29,714 nucleotides of DNA from a virus: positions 1-29,714 of IMG/VR virus record IMGVR_UViG_3300045973_000163. The stretch is one strand, 5' to 3'. This document shows, piece after piece, positions 8,601 to 15,669 of this stretch (its first letter is position 1; each line of letters opens with the position of its first letter). A model generated the notes under the pieces. It was not told the DNA's origin and did not search any database. It was given only the letters and a program-made list of their open reading frames with translations. The position numbers were made by a program, and so were the translations under genes.

Positions 8601-10509
8601 TGAGCGCCACTTCCTTGATCAACTTGAAGCCACCCGCGAGAAGCAGGGCAGCGCCGGATGCCGTCATGAGAACGCCAGCCAACCCAACGATGGTGACGAC
8701 CAACTTGGTGATCTCCGGGTGCGCCTGCGCGAACTTGGTGATCTCCATTGCGACGTCGCCGATGGTCTTGGCGAGAGGGCGGAACGCTTCGACGGCCGTG
8801 TTGCCGATGAGCAGGATCAGAGGAGCGACCTTGTTCGACATCTCGCCGAACATTGCGTTCGCGCTGTCGCCCAGCAGGCCCCACGACTGAGCCATCGTGC
8901 TGCTCGCCGTGGACAGGTCGTCGGTCATGTCGATGACGCCCTTGCCGTTCTCGCGAATGCTGGCGGTGTTGGCGTCGATCAGAGGCTGAAGGATGCGCCA
9001 CTCGTTCTGGGTCGTGATGACCTTGAGCAGCCCTTCCTTTTCCTGCATGTTCAGGTTCTTGGTCATCTCCGTCAGCGTGTTCAGGAAGCCCTGCACGCCG
9101 ATGAAGGTGCCCTCTGGGAAGATCAGGTTCTGGAAGGTGCCGTCGCTCCCGATCAACTTCGCCTTCTTGGCGAAGGCGTCGAGGGCTTCGGTGGCGGGTC
9201 CGGTGTTGCCCGCGATGCGGGAGAACATCATGGCGATGGCGCGACCGGCCATCGACCCCTTGATGCCGAGGTTACCGAGCGTGCCGAGGATCTTGCTGAT
9301 GTCTTCGAAGGTGACGCCCATGCCTGCGGCAACCGGACCCACCATCTTGAACGAGTTGATCAGGTCGGGGAACTCGACGGCCGTCTTCTGCGTGACGTAG
9401 AACAACTTCTCCGTGACGTCAGCCGCACGGCTCATCGGGAGTCCGAACTCACTGAGGATCTGGTAGACGCCCTTGAGCGAGGACTCCATCGAAGTCTCGG
9501 TCATGGCGGCTGCCTTGAAGATCGGAAGCGTCTCCGCGACGATCTTGTTCAGGTCTTCCTGACTGCTGATGACCTGACCGGTCGTTGACGCCCAGTAGTA
9601 CAGGCCCTTGGCGAGTTCCTCTGGCTTGAACAACTTCGTCTCAATGGCGAGGTTCTGAACGTCACCCGAGAGGGCGTTGAACATCGCTCCGGTGTCATCG
9701 AAGATCCCCAACGCGCCAGCGGCGCGACGTAGGGAGAAGTCGAACTCGCCGAAGGTGGAGACGGCCTCCTTGATGGAGCCAGTGATCGCGTTGCCCGCGG
9801 ACACGAGTTGGTATCCGGCGATGGTCATCGCGTACGCCTGACGGCGGGCCGCGTCCATCGAGCCAGCCATCGCCTGCATCTGCGCCTGATTCATCTGGCC
9901 CGCGCTGCGGGCGGCGTTGAACGCGCCGACGACGTTGTTCCTGAAAGTGTTACCGAGGTTTGAAGCGGTCACGTTGGCGGCTTGATACCGCTGGCCCAGC
10001 CCGGCAAAGAACCCGCCCGACGTATTCGCGGCCTGACCAGCGAGGATGGCTCCCGATCCGAGAGACAACATCCCGCCGGATGCGGCCTGCGTCCCAGCCG
10101 TCAGCAACTGCATGCCGGGGTTGAGTTGGCGCACGCCCTCGTTGACGTAGCCCATTCCGGCCCCGACCTGTAGGTAGCCGAGGTTCCAGACGCCTGCTGC
10201 CGCGCCCATCGCCATCATGCCCGTGGACATGCTGCTGAAGGTCTGGACGGCCTGATTGCCGACCGGGATGATTGCGCCCATGCTGGCGGCTGCGGTGGCC
10301 CCTGCTGCGGCCATCGTCTGTGCTCCGGTCGCGGCCTTGGCTGCGGCTGCTGCAAAGGCTTCCGCCTGCGCTGCCTGCTGCTTCAGGGCGTCCTGCGTCC
10401 CGGCGTTGATGATGTCACTCAGGGCTGTCTTCAGGCCCTTGAGGGAACTGATGGCGCGCGCACTGTTGACCGAGATGTTGATTGTGAGAGTGCGAGTGCC
10501 GTCACCCAT
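5659..10509 (-). CDS. Tape measure protein
   Basis: At 1616 residues this is by far the longest gene and lies just after the tail chaperone, the standard place for the tape measure. The N-terminus is Ala/Gly/Met-rich helical sequence. Roughly residues 245-520 contain a TP901-type tail core ('LFKPEELAKGLYYWASTTGQ', 'GVTFEDISKILGTLGNLGIKGSMAGRAI'). Two hydrophobic stretches follow ('LVVTIVGLAGVLMTASGAAL' near 610 and 'LALAAPVIAVAVVW' near 770), as expected for a protein that reaches the membrane. The C-terminal 600 residues hold several similar helical repeats of the form 'SA(FI)DAFAK..' that look internally duplicated. At the usual 0.15 nm per residue this predicts a tail near 240 nm. Confidence 0.95.
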   Translation of the reverse strand: MGDGTRTLTINISVNSARAISSLKGLKTALSDIINAGTQDALKQQAAQAEAFAAAAAKAATGAQTMAAAGATAAASMGAIIPVGNQAVQTFSSMSTGMMAMGAAAGVWNLGYLQVGAGMGYVNEGVRQLNPGMQLLTAGTQAASGGMLSLGSGAILAGQAANTSGGFFAGLGQRYQAANVTASNLGNTFRNNVVGAFNAARSAGQMNQAQMQAMAGSMDAARRQAYAMTIAGYQLVSAGNAITGSIKEAVSTFGEFDFSLRRAAGALGIFDDTGAMFNALSGDVQNLAIETKLFKPEELAKGLYYWASTTGQVISSQEDLNKIVAETLPIFKAAAMTETSMESSLKGVYQILSEFGLPMSRAADVTEKLFYVTQKTAVEFPDLINSFKMVGPVAAGMGVTFEDISKILGTLGNLGIKGSMAGRAIAMMFSRIAGNTGPATEALDAFAKKAKLIGSDGTFQNLIFPEGTFIGVQGFLNTLTEMTKNLNMQEKEGLLKVITTQNEWRILQPLIDANTASIRENGKGVIDMTDDLSTASSTMAQSWGLLGDSANAMFGEMSNKVAPLILLIGNTAVEAFRPLAKTIGDVAMEITKFAQAHPEITKLVVTIVGLAGVLMTASGAALLLAGGFKLIKEVALKSFFLEIGQGALQATGAMKVFHATLGLLKGLGAVLLMPFERMFSTIGKAFSSVAGQIENTIAGVLGPIFTKVGGATGGLFTKAFAAVIMVGQWAQTLWGTMLTQASINGGLAGRLFATGMSAALALAAPVIAVAVVWNVAQGEQDKVNTQGDALLQQALDYAKGATDKDLANSIDGVQKQLDGMIFNTYDSKNKVIGVLNALIEESNRRGAIAANASTQSFRDHILDGNNMNTAATVAADAYIATLTAQLAAQAASTEAAVSSATDLMFQNGNVKGQRYGRDIIEKYVSGATAAMADGGLKTAVQGMYDSAIEMMASSDPKVRSAGNQTMIALSQAFKAGGGAHLQPALQSVMATATSLLDSQNPAFHKRGNQMLIELAQGFRANKSMDAATKTTLYNAIKLLASGDKASQAIGANLVIAYANAMLGQSGKAVAAATSIRAKAMAALNGERNVDKLEGADAVVKPFNLMDVLGFTNADLAPDAGSSGGGGGSAADATTPLQKALEVAQAGASLAEALAKTTGMDIKGMVKTSMGKIAEAMLLADQITLKVTKGFSKENLQKVADFSDASGKVATLISGALDAFAKMADYKPVPKAQFVSLASDISAAVTSIVTASKSVKDKALAGAAVFSDSATKVLALVGAAIDAFAKMVDMPAMPDPASFDKIALMVNAAVIAIGNASKAVDTKLADAAKVFAEKAATVVTLVGSAFDAFAKSDGFVTPGAGVFEALAASIEASVTAVKTLALKMNLSKTDIALITTFSDTAAKAMSAIKSAFDAFAPRTQSKLNEGDTQILPNIGEQVAQIDMAMSAMTALADKYSDTKMVTKIGVLADTAAKVVTAVKDMFDLAQGTTAKEGEQGATMQSIGQQVGAALAEVMSSIMAFAAGMTNVGGTLVTNLAQGMQSQETALANEVANINRILSGVGGTSVVTFNVATTAKPIEIVHKIEGNIDSMTAAQVAAMLNAGNSALVSNISKAAATR

Positions 10510-10520
10510 TGGATGGACCC

Positions 10521-10567
10521 CAAAAAGAAAAAGGCCCGCCCAGACTGGTTGCGTCTGGACGGGCCTT
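10521..10567 (-). terminator. Intrinsic terminator between tail chaperone and tape measure
   Basis: On the minus strand AAGGCCCGTCCAGAC pairs with GTCTGGGCGGGCCTT across a seven-base loop (one G.U pair), followed by TTTCTTTTTG. This is a textbook rho-independent terminator, placed after the chaperone stop and before the tape measure start, so it probably lowers tape measure transcription relative to the tube and capsid genes. Confidence 0.85.
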
Positions 10568-10575
10568 GGATTGGG

Positions 10576-11246
10576 CTACTTAGACAGTTGCTTCATAGCC
10601 ACGGCCCGCTCTGATTCCATGAACAGAGCGAATGCGTCAACTAGGAAAGCAGGCTGATCGAGTAGTCCGCCCCGGTATGGCAAGAAGGAGTAGCCGGTCG
10701 GTACGTAGACGTACCGCGTCTCTTCCTTGCCTCCGGGCTTTGGTACTGTTTTCGTCAACACCTGCCGACTTCGGCATTGGTTGTAAAGGCTCCAAGCCTC
10801 AACAAGCCGGGGGTTACTGGCAGCCAGATTGGCTACTTGGTAACCCTCCGCGAGCCGCTTGCTGAGGTCACGGGCTTTCCCTCTTCGTCCTTTCGAAGTT
10901 GGATCGAGTCCCAGTGCTCCATCAGAACCCCGTCAACCCAAGCAGCGGGTTCGGGGTCCAGAGCGAGGTAGTTGTCCACGGTCGGAGCGTCGGGTAGCGA
11001 CCAGCCGACGACGAAGGTCTTGAACATCGCGACGGCGGTTTCCGAGATGGCCCGGAAACCGACCGTCATGCTCTGATCCTTCGAGTCGGACTTCTTCATC
11101 GCCTCCGCGAAGACCTCACCCGGAAGGCTACCGAGGATCGAGTTGATCTCCCGCTTGGAGAGGTTCGCTCTGACCTCGATGTAGTCGCCGTCCTTGTGTT
11201 CGATCTTCTTGGTGGCCGACGTGTCGGCAAGCCGAAGGAAGCCCAT
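10576..11246 (-). CDS. Tail assembly chaperone, -1 frameshift fusion product
   Basis: Shifting back one base at GGGAAAG (10875-10881) joins the first 124 residues of the chaperone to a further 99 residues, beginning ARDLSKRLAEGY and ending at 10576, for a 223-residue fusion. The second part is coding-like (GC-rich third positions) throughout, and has no start with a ribosome site near the point where the frames cross. This matches the lambda G/GT arrangement conserved in siphoviruses, in which the minor fusion product recruits the tape measure protein and the short product coats it. The nearest separate start would give only a 61-residue fragment (from 10761). Confidence 0.85.
10833..11246 (-). 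CDS. Tail assembly chaperone, unshifted product
   Basis: This is the 137-residue product of normal reading from the ATG at 11246, which has GGAG eight bases upstream; earlier in-frame sequence overlaps the tube gene and is Arg/Ser shadow. The sequence 'MGFLRLADTSATKKIEHKDGDYIEVRANLSKRE' and the later 'DNYLALDPEPAAWVDGVL' fit the N-terminal chaperone family found between tube and tape measure genes. It ends in 'GSRRVTK' 14 codons past the slippery site. The protein should be the more abundant of the two chaperones and should act in tail assembly without entering the mature virion. Confidence 0.85.
   Translation of the reverse strand: MGFLRLADTSATKKIEHKDGDYIEVRANLSKREINSILGSLPGEVFAEAMKKSDSKDQSMTVGFRAISETAVAMFKTFVVGWSLPDAPTVDNYLALDPEPAAWVDGVLMEHWDSIQLRKDEEGKPVTSASGSRRVTK
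10875..10881 (-). other. Programmed -1 frameshift site GGGAAAG
   Basis: In the chaperone frame the heptamer reads G GGA AAG, the canonical X XXY YYZ arrangement for simultaneous slippage of two tRNAs. The -1 frame is open from here to 10576 and has coding character, while the zero frame ends 42 bases later. A GC-rich stretch follows but no clear pseudoknot was identified. Confidence 0.85.
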
Positions 11247-11286
11247 AGGGAAATCTCCATTCCTCTGGTAGCAGGTGCTGTTGGGG

Positions 11287-12258
11287 TTACGAAGCGACTG
11301 CCTCGTTCGCGACCAGCGTGACCGTCGCAATGGCGGAAGCGCTGTTCGGCTTGAGGACGGTGCATTCGACGTCCTGCGAGATGAAGTCACCAGCGTTGAT
11401 CGGCACGCCGACCGTCTTGTACTTCACGCGCGGAAGGTCGATCTTCAGACTGGTCTTCTTCCCGACGTTGCCGGTCAGATCCACGCCTTCGAGGTAGAGC
11501 GAGACGGCGAACTCGGAGTCGGCGAGCAGGCGGTCGTACTCCGCTGAGTCAGCGAAGTCGAGCGACATGCTCAGGCCCATCTCACGAGCGCCCATCGCAA
11601 CACGCTTGTACGCGCGGGAGGCGCGGAGCGTTCCGATGTGCTCGACGTTGTTGTTGACGTTGAACGTCCAGTCCTTGACCAGCGTGTTCGCTGATCCGGC
11701 GATGGTCACCGTCGCACCGTTGAAGTGGAGCGGATAGACCGAGGTCGCCGCGTAGACCGGGGTAGCAGCAGCGCCCGCGTACTTGGCGCGGTCCACGCCG
11801 TCGAGTCCGAAGTTGGCCGTGCAGATTTCTCCGAACGCCGCCTTGAGTTCGAGGGTGTTCACGCGCACGCCCGAGTAGCGCATGATCAACTGATCCTGCG
11901 CGCTGACCTCGAAGGTGAACGTCGGGGTGACCGCTGCCGGGGTGAAGACGTGGGTGTAACCGCTGCCGCCCGCGTACGGGCTGGTCGCTACGGTTGCGGT
12001 GAAGGCCGAGCGGAGCAACGACGCGATGTCGTCAACCGGGAGGCTCATGTCTACGGTGCCCTGAACCGAGTACGGTGCGGGCATCGCGATTGTGTGGTCG
12101 CGCGACTTCGTGATCGCCAGAGGCGTCAGGTAGTCGTTCGATGACGGGAATGAAACGCTGGTCGCGGCGAGGAACTTGGTGGGCGCGACTGCCACGCCTT
12201 CCGTAACCTCAATGCCGTACCCGACGTACCCGAGTGCGCCGACTCCAATGTCTACCAT
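11287..12258 (-). CDS. Major tail tube protein
   Basis: The protein has 323 residues and starts with MVDIGVGALGYVGYGIEVTEG, the usual N-terminus of long-tail phage tube proteins of the kind 'G.G..GYG.Et..G.av.PT.f'. It contains a long beta-rich body ('TVDMSLPVDDIASLLRSAF', 'FTFEVSAQDQLIMRYSG', 'WTFNVNNNVEHIGTLRASR'). Its position, after the tail completion genes and before the chaperone and tape measure, is the standard one. AAGGA lies 11-13 bases before the ATG. It should polymerise as hexamer rings around the tape measure. At 323 residues it is larger than the smallest tube proteins, which suggests an extra surface domain. Confidence 0.85.
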   Translation of the reverse strand: MVDIGVGALGYVGYGIEVTEGVAVAPTKFLAATSVSFPSSNDYLTPLAITKSRDHTIAMPAPYSVQGTVDMSLPVDDIASLLRSAFTATVATSPYAGGSGYTHVFTPAAVTPTFTFEVSAQDQLIMRYSGVRVNTLELKAAFGEICTANFGLDGVDRAKYAGAAATPVYAATSVYPLHFNGATVTIAGSANTLVKDWTFNVNNNVEHIGTLRASRAYKRVAMGAREMGLSMSLDFADSAEYDRLLADSEFAVSLYLEGVDLTGNVGKKTSLKIDLPRVKYKTVGVPINAGDFISQDVECTVLKPNSASAIATVTLVANEAVAS

Positions 12259-12281
12259 CGGTTGATGCTTCCTTCAAAGGA

Positions 12282-12764
12282 CTAGTCGAGTACCCGCGCG
12301 TAGCCCTTCTCGACTACGAGCGTCGTGCGCGACGACTTGGTGATGACTGACCCGCGAACCATCGGGCGCGGATAGGCGGTGCCTCTCACTTCGAGGCTCG
12401 TGACGTCTCCGTCGAGCGTTCGCTTGGAACGACGGCGGAACCATCTGCGGAGTGCGCCCGACGCCACGACCAGCGCTCTGTCGCCAATCGCCTCATCGGC
12501 GTTGTGGTCGAAGTAGTCGCGGGCGTCGATGTGGAGAGTGATGACGACGGAGAGTTCGTCGAAGTCGGCTCCGGTCGTCTGGTGCTCCGGGTCGGTAACG
12601 AGCGGCTCAACGGTCGCGCAGGGGTAGAGGCTCTGCGGGATCAAGCCGGGATCTCCGAAGTAGACCGCCTTGAGAGGAAGAGACTCTGCAAAGCCGCCGT
12701 CTTCGAGCGACATCTCGGAGAGTGCTTGGACTTCAGAAATGATCTTGTCTGTGACCTTCTCCAT
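12282..12764 (-). CDS. Tail terminator/neck protein
   Basis: A 160-residue protein immediately upstream of the tube gene. It has an N-terminal helix (MEKVTDKIISEVQALSEM) then 'LYPCATVEPLVTDPEHQTTG', 'ELSVVITLHIDARDYFD' and a basic 'RRWFRRRSKRTLDGDV' stretch. Length, order and the mixed alpha/beta pattern match tail terminator proteins of the lambda gpU / HK97 gp10-region group, which cap the tube and join it to the head. No diagnostic motif is visible, so the assignment relies mainly on synteny. Its ATG directly follows the TAG of the upstream gene. Confidence 0.6.
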   Translation of the reverse strand: MEKVTDKIISEVQALSEMSLEDGGFAESLPLKAVYFGDPGLIPQSLYPCATVEPLVTDPEHQTTGADFDELSVVITLHIDARDYFDHNADEAIGDRALVVASGALRRWFRRRSKRTLDGDVTSLEVRGTAYPRPMVRGSVITKSSRTTLVVEKGYARVLD

Positions 12765-13277
12765 CTACCTCGCCTCTCCGATCCATGAGTCAACCCACTT
12801 CTCGAATGGGGAGAAGAAGACGTCTTGCTCTGGATCGCCCCACGGCCAGAACTCGCGCTGCGGGGTCCAGTGGTTCTCGTCGTTCCAGAAGCCGGGGGCC
12901 GTGTTGTGGGCGACCTTGGCCCCGGAGATGGTCATGGAGAGCGAGTGGTTCGTCTCCTTGTAGTCGCCTTGGATGTCCTCGCCGCTCATGGGGCGACCCG
13001 AGGCAGCGGCCTTGAGTTGGCCCGTGTAGTCGAGGATCGGGTGATCCTGTCCGTTGCGCCGGTAGGTTCGCATCGGGCTGAGCGCCTTCCACCCCGGACC
13101 CTCAGCGTCGAAGATGCCCTCGATGTGGTGGAGCCAGTTCTGGCGACCCTCCGCGAACATCGGCTGGACGTTGTTCGCGCGGTTGGAGAACCTGTCGATT
13201 GAGTTGAGCGTCTCCGTCAGGCCCTCGACGTCGATGACGAACAGGCCAGCGTTCTTGGCCCGCACCGCGCGCGCCAT
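12765..13277 (-). CDS. Tail completion protein, Mu gpG-like virion morphogenesis family
   Basis: This protein has 170 residues. The middle segment 'GPGWKALSPMRTYRRNGQDHPILDYTGQLKAAAS' is the signature of the phage virion morphogenesis (Mu gpG/tail completion) family: a tryptophan-containing 'W..LSP.T...' followed by 'ILD.TG.L'. The C-terminal half is strand-rich and aromatic ('FWPWGDPEQDVFFSPFEKW'). The ATG shares a base with the TAA of the upstream connector gene (TAATG), showing tight coupling. It probably works at the head-tail joint during tail maturation. Confidence 0.75.
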   Translation of the reverse strand: MARAVRAKNAGLFVIDVEGLTETLNSIDRFSNRANNVQPMFAEGRQNWLHHIEGIFDAEGPGWKALSPMRTYRRNGQDHPILDYTGQLKAAASGRPMSGEDIQGDYKETNHSLSMTISGAKVAHNTAPGFWNDENHWTPQREFWPWGDPEQDVFFSPFEKWVDSWIGEAR

Positions 13278-13837
13278 TAGATACGGCGTCGCTTGTGTGG
13301 CGTCAGGAGTTCAACGATCTGCTCCGTCGTGAGCGGGACGACCTCTACGCCAGCGCCCGCGCCCGCGTAGTCGGGCTGCATCAACTCTGCGACCCAGAGC
13401 GCTGTTGCCTGCTTGATCGTCATCGGGATCGCCGCGTACCCGGCCTCGTAGACGAGGGTGTACAGGCTCGTCCCGCTGAACGCGGTGATCGTGCCAAGAC
13501 CGTCGAGCGCAATGCGTCCGCAGGCGTCGTTCGCGGTGGTGCGGAGCAGCCGATTGATGTCGTAGGTCGTCACCGCAGGCGTGATCGCGTTCGTCGCCTG
13601 CGAGAGCGACGTGACCGCGACGAGTGGGTAGTTGTTGGCGAGGAAGGTCGTGGAGCCGTCCCCCACGAACTTCTCGGTGTACGACTGCTTGACGAAGATC
13701 CGCTCCGTGAAGCCCTCGACCGCCTCCGTGGCGATCTGGATGAAGTCATCCAGTTGCGGGTCGGTGAACTGCTTCAGAGACACACCGAGCGGCTTCGCGC
13801 GGAACTCCTGTGCTGTGAGATGTTGGCGTGCTGTCAT
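13277..13837 (-). CDS. Head-tail connector (adaptor) protein
   Basis: A 186-residue protein with an N-terminal helical bundle ('DPQLDDFIQIATEAVEGFTER'), a beta-hairpin insert ('EKFVGDGSTTFLANNYPLVAVTSL') and a C-terminal helix ('MTIKQATALWVAELMQ'). This arrangement fits the gp6/gp15-like adaptor that binds under the portal ring. It comes before the tail completion genes, as expected. The basic C-terminus ends 'TPHKRRRI'. No other function is suggested. Confidence 0.75.
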   Translation of the reverse strand: MTARQHLTAQEFRAKPLGVSLKQFTDPQLDDFIQIATEAVEGFTERIFVKQSYTEKFVGDGSTTFLANNYPLVAVTSLSQATNAITPAVTTYDINRLLRTTANDACGRIALDGLGTITAFSGTSLYTLVYEAGYAAIPMTIKQATALWVAELMQPDYAGAGAGVEVVPLTTEQIVELLTPHKRRRI

Positions 13838-13840
13838 GCG

Positions 13841-14032
13841 TCAGCCCCTGTACTTCGTCTTGAACTTGCGCCGGTACGCCGGTCCGCCAGACAGGCGTTG
13901 GTTACGCACGGTCGAACGCATGGCGAAGCCCGACCGGGCCTTGAGGGACAACTTCCGCTTGAAACTGTCCATCGAGCGCCGGGTGCTGGTGATGCTCTTC
14001 CTAGACTTGATGAGCCTCTTGAGCGACGGCAT
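13841..14032 (-). CDS. Small highly basic protein
   Basis: This 63-residue protein starts at the ATG at 14032, which has AAGG nine bases upstream; the GTG at 14041 is too close to that site. About a third of the residues are Lys or Arg ('MPSLKRLIKSRKSITSTRR', 'RRKFKTKYRG'). It overlaps the end of the glycosyltransferase gene by 32 bases and ends 3 bases before the connector start. The charge suggests nucleic-acid binding or a head-internal role, but no family is recognised and the function is unknown. Confidence 0.5.
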   Translation of the reverse strand: MPSLKRLIKSRKSITSTRRSMDSFKRKLSLKARSGFAMRSTVRNQRLSGGPAYRRKFKTKYRG

Positions 14033-15179
14033 CGAACGCACCCTTCAGAAAGTCTTCGTAGTCGGACCAGAAGAACAACTTCGCGCGTTCGAGCGAACGA
14101 CGGCTGTACTGGCGGCGCATCTCCGGGCTTCTCTGAAGTCTGACGATGCTGTCCGCGATGTCTGACGGGGCGACGTTGGCGTAGACGGCGTGGGACTGGT
14201 TGACCTCCCAGTCACTGACCGGCAGGAGAACCCCCGCCTTGCCGACGACCTCAGCCTGCGCGGCGTAGTCGGTGGTGACGACCGGAAGGCCACAGGCCAT
14301 TGCCTCGACCAGCGGAAGCCCGAAGCCCTCGACCTGTGAGGGCAGGACGAACGCGTCCGCCATGTTGTACAGGTCGATCAGGCCCGGATGCGAGCCGCCT
14401 GTGAGCGGGATCGAGGCGTTGTGCTTGTCGTGGGACGGCGGGAACATGACGTTCCCCCAGACGCCCATCTGGTCGGCCAACTGGGCGAGATCCCAGCCCC
14501 CGAGCCAGTAGTTGTCGAAGGGTGCCGTGTGCGCGTAGAGGTACGTCTCCGGGTACTTCTTGGCCGCGAGACGAATGCCCTCGAAGAGGCGCGGCCACTG
14601 CTTGCGGCGCACGTTCTGCGCGACGCACATGACCACGAACATGTCGTCGGCCCAGCCGACGTTGTGGCGCAACTCTGAGCGACGCTCCGGGTCGTACTGG
14701 ACGAAGTCCGGGCTGACGCCGTGGTAGGCCATCGACGCCTCGATGCCAGCCTCATGCAGGACACGCTGTCCGTAGTACGTGCATGTGGCAAGGCGAAGGT
14801 TCGGGGCCTTCTTGAGCGACGCGACCCACTGGTAGTTGAGGGGCGCTCCCTCGATGGGCGTGTAGGCGACGACCGGGAGGGAACTGACGCAGTCGTGGAG
14901 AAGCCAGAGCACCACCATCGTCGGGTCACCCACGATGTTCACGGCGTCAGGCTTCTCGTCCGCGACGATCTTGGGGACGCGTGTCCAGCCGAGAAGATCC
15001 GTCGTGTTCTCCGCGATGGGGTAGTAGGTGACGCGCTCGCGCTCGCGCGCGAGGCTGTCCTGCCCACCGAGGATGACCAGTTCGTGGCCTGCCGCGAGCA
15101 GCGCTTCGACTGCCACCGCGTTGACGATGCCGAACCCGGTCTTGATGTAGGGGCTGTCGCCCAAGCAGAGGATCTTCAC
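14001..15179 (-). CDS. GT-B glycosyltransferase, family 4-like
   Basis: The 392-residue protein begins at a GTG with AAAGG six bases upstream. The N-terminus 'MKILCLGDSPYIKTGFG' and the C-terminal 'EGFGLPLVEAMACGLPVVTTDYAAQAEVVG' are the two halves of a GT-B fold, the latter carrying the E-x7-E motif that binds the sugar nucleotide. 'VMCVAQNVRRKQWPRLFEGI' is the usual linker into the second Rossmann domain. The gene sits inside the head operon between capsid-associated genes and the connector, so the likely targets are virion proteins. Related genes in some mycobacteriophages glycosylate capsid or tail proteins; the target here is inference. Confidence 0.85.
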   Translation of the reverse strand: MKILCLGDSPYIKTGFGIVNAVAVEALLAAGHELVILGGQDSLARERERVTYYPIAENTTDLLGWTRVPKIVADEKPDAVNIVGDPTMVVLWLLHDCVSSLPVVAYTPIEGAPLNYQWVASLKKAPNLRLATCTYYGQRVLHEAGIEASMAYHGVSPDFVQYDPERRSELRHNVGWADDMFVVMCVAQNVRRKQWPRLFEGIRLAAKKYPETYLYAHTAPFDNYWLGGWDLAQLADQMGVWGNVMFPPSHDKHNASIPLTGGSHPGLIDLYNMADAFVLPSQVEGFGLPLVEAMACGLPVVTTDYAAQAEVVGKAGVLLPVSDWEVNQSHAVYANVAPSDIADSIVRLQRSPEMRRQYSRRSLERAKLFFWSDYEDFLKGAFDAVAQEAHQV

Positions 15180-15197
15180 GGTCGCGCCTTTCAGACG

Positions 15198-15461
15198 TCA
15201 GATGGTCTTGATGCAGATGTCGCCGGGCTTGGACGTGTACGTCCACTGGTATGGGAAGTCCGTGTTCATCCACGGCCACGTGAACGGGGCGGTCTTGAAC
15301 TCACCGCAGTGAATGCAGTAGATGCGCGTGGAGTCGAACTTCTCGAACCGGTGCGCGCAGGGGTTAGAGGTAGTGAAAGTCTTCGGGCTGTACGCCGTTG
15401 TCCCAGACATACCCGAGGTGGAGGAGGCGCTGTGCCCACTCTGGCTTGCTAGTCGGAACAT
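15198..15461 (-). CDS. Small protein with one Cys-x2-Cys pair
   Basis: An 87-residue protein whose ATG at 15461 has GGAG six bases upstream. It would overlap the preceding gene by 98 bases; a second ATG at 15410 shortens the overlap but lacks a ribosome site. The distinctive part is the C-terminal half, 'NPCAHRFEKFDSTRIYCIHCGEFK', in which one Cys/His and a Cys-x2-Cys could bind zinc, followed by an aromatic-rich tail. Function is unknown. It lies between the capsid and glycosyltransferase genes. Confidence 0.55.
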   Translation of the reverse strand: MFRLASQSGHSASSTSGMSGTTAYSPKTFTTSNPCAHRFEKFDSTRIYCIHCGEFKTAPFTWPWMNTDFPYQWTYTSKPGDICIKTI

Positions 15462-15585
15462 AGATCACTCCGTTGGTGACGTTGAGTTCGCCGTCGTAGA
15501 AGAACTCGACCCTGTCAAACGTGTCGCCGCCCGGAAAGTTGGCGCGCATCGTCCACATGGAATCGACCTTTGCGGCCTTTGGCAT
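15364..15585 (-). CDS. Small protein downstream of the capsid gene
   Basis: A 73-residue protein starting at the ATG at 15585, with GAGG five bases upstream; an in-frame extension upstream lacks a good start and overlaps a hairpin. The strand pattern 'FDRVEFFYDGELNVTNGVIYVP' followed by 'WAQRLLHLGYVWDNG' resembles small proteins often found just after capsid genes in actinobacterial phages. The role is not known; a head decoration or connector accessory is possible. Confidence 0.55.
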   Translation of the reverse strand: MPKAAKVDSMWTMRANFPGGDTFDRVEFFYDGELNVTNGVIYVPTSKPEWAQRLLHLGYVWDNGVQPEDFHYL

Positions 15586-15627
15586 TGGACCCTCGTTAGG
15601 TGTGAGATGGAGCCTAGTTAGGTGTGA

Positions 15628-15655
15628 GGGGCCGAGCCGAGCGTGGCCCGGCCCC
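15628..15655 (-). terminator. GC hairpin after the capsid gene
   Basis: GGGGCCGAGCC pairs with GGCCCGGCCCC (one mismatch) 14 bases past the capsid stop. There is no U-run. The 12-mer GTTAGGTGTGAG occurs twice just beyond it (15596-15627). It may partly attenuate transcription or protect the capsid mRNA. Confidence 0.4.
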
Positions 15656-15669
15656 AAACGACTAGTCGC

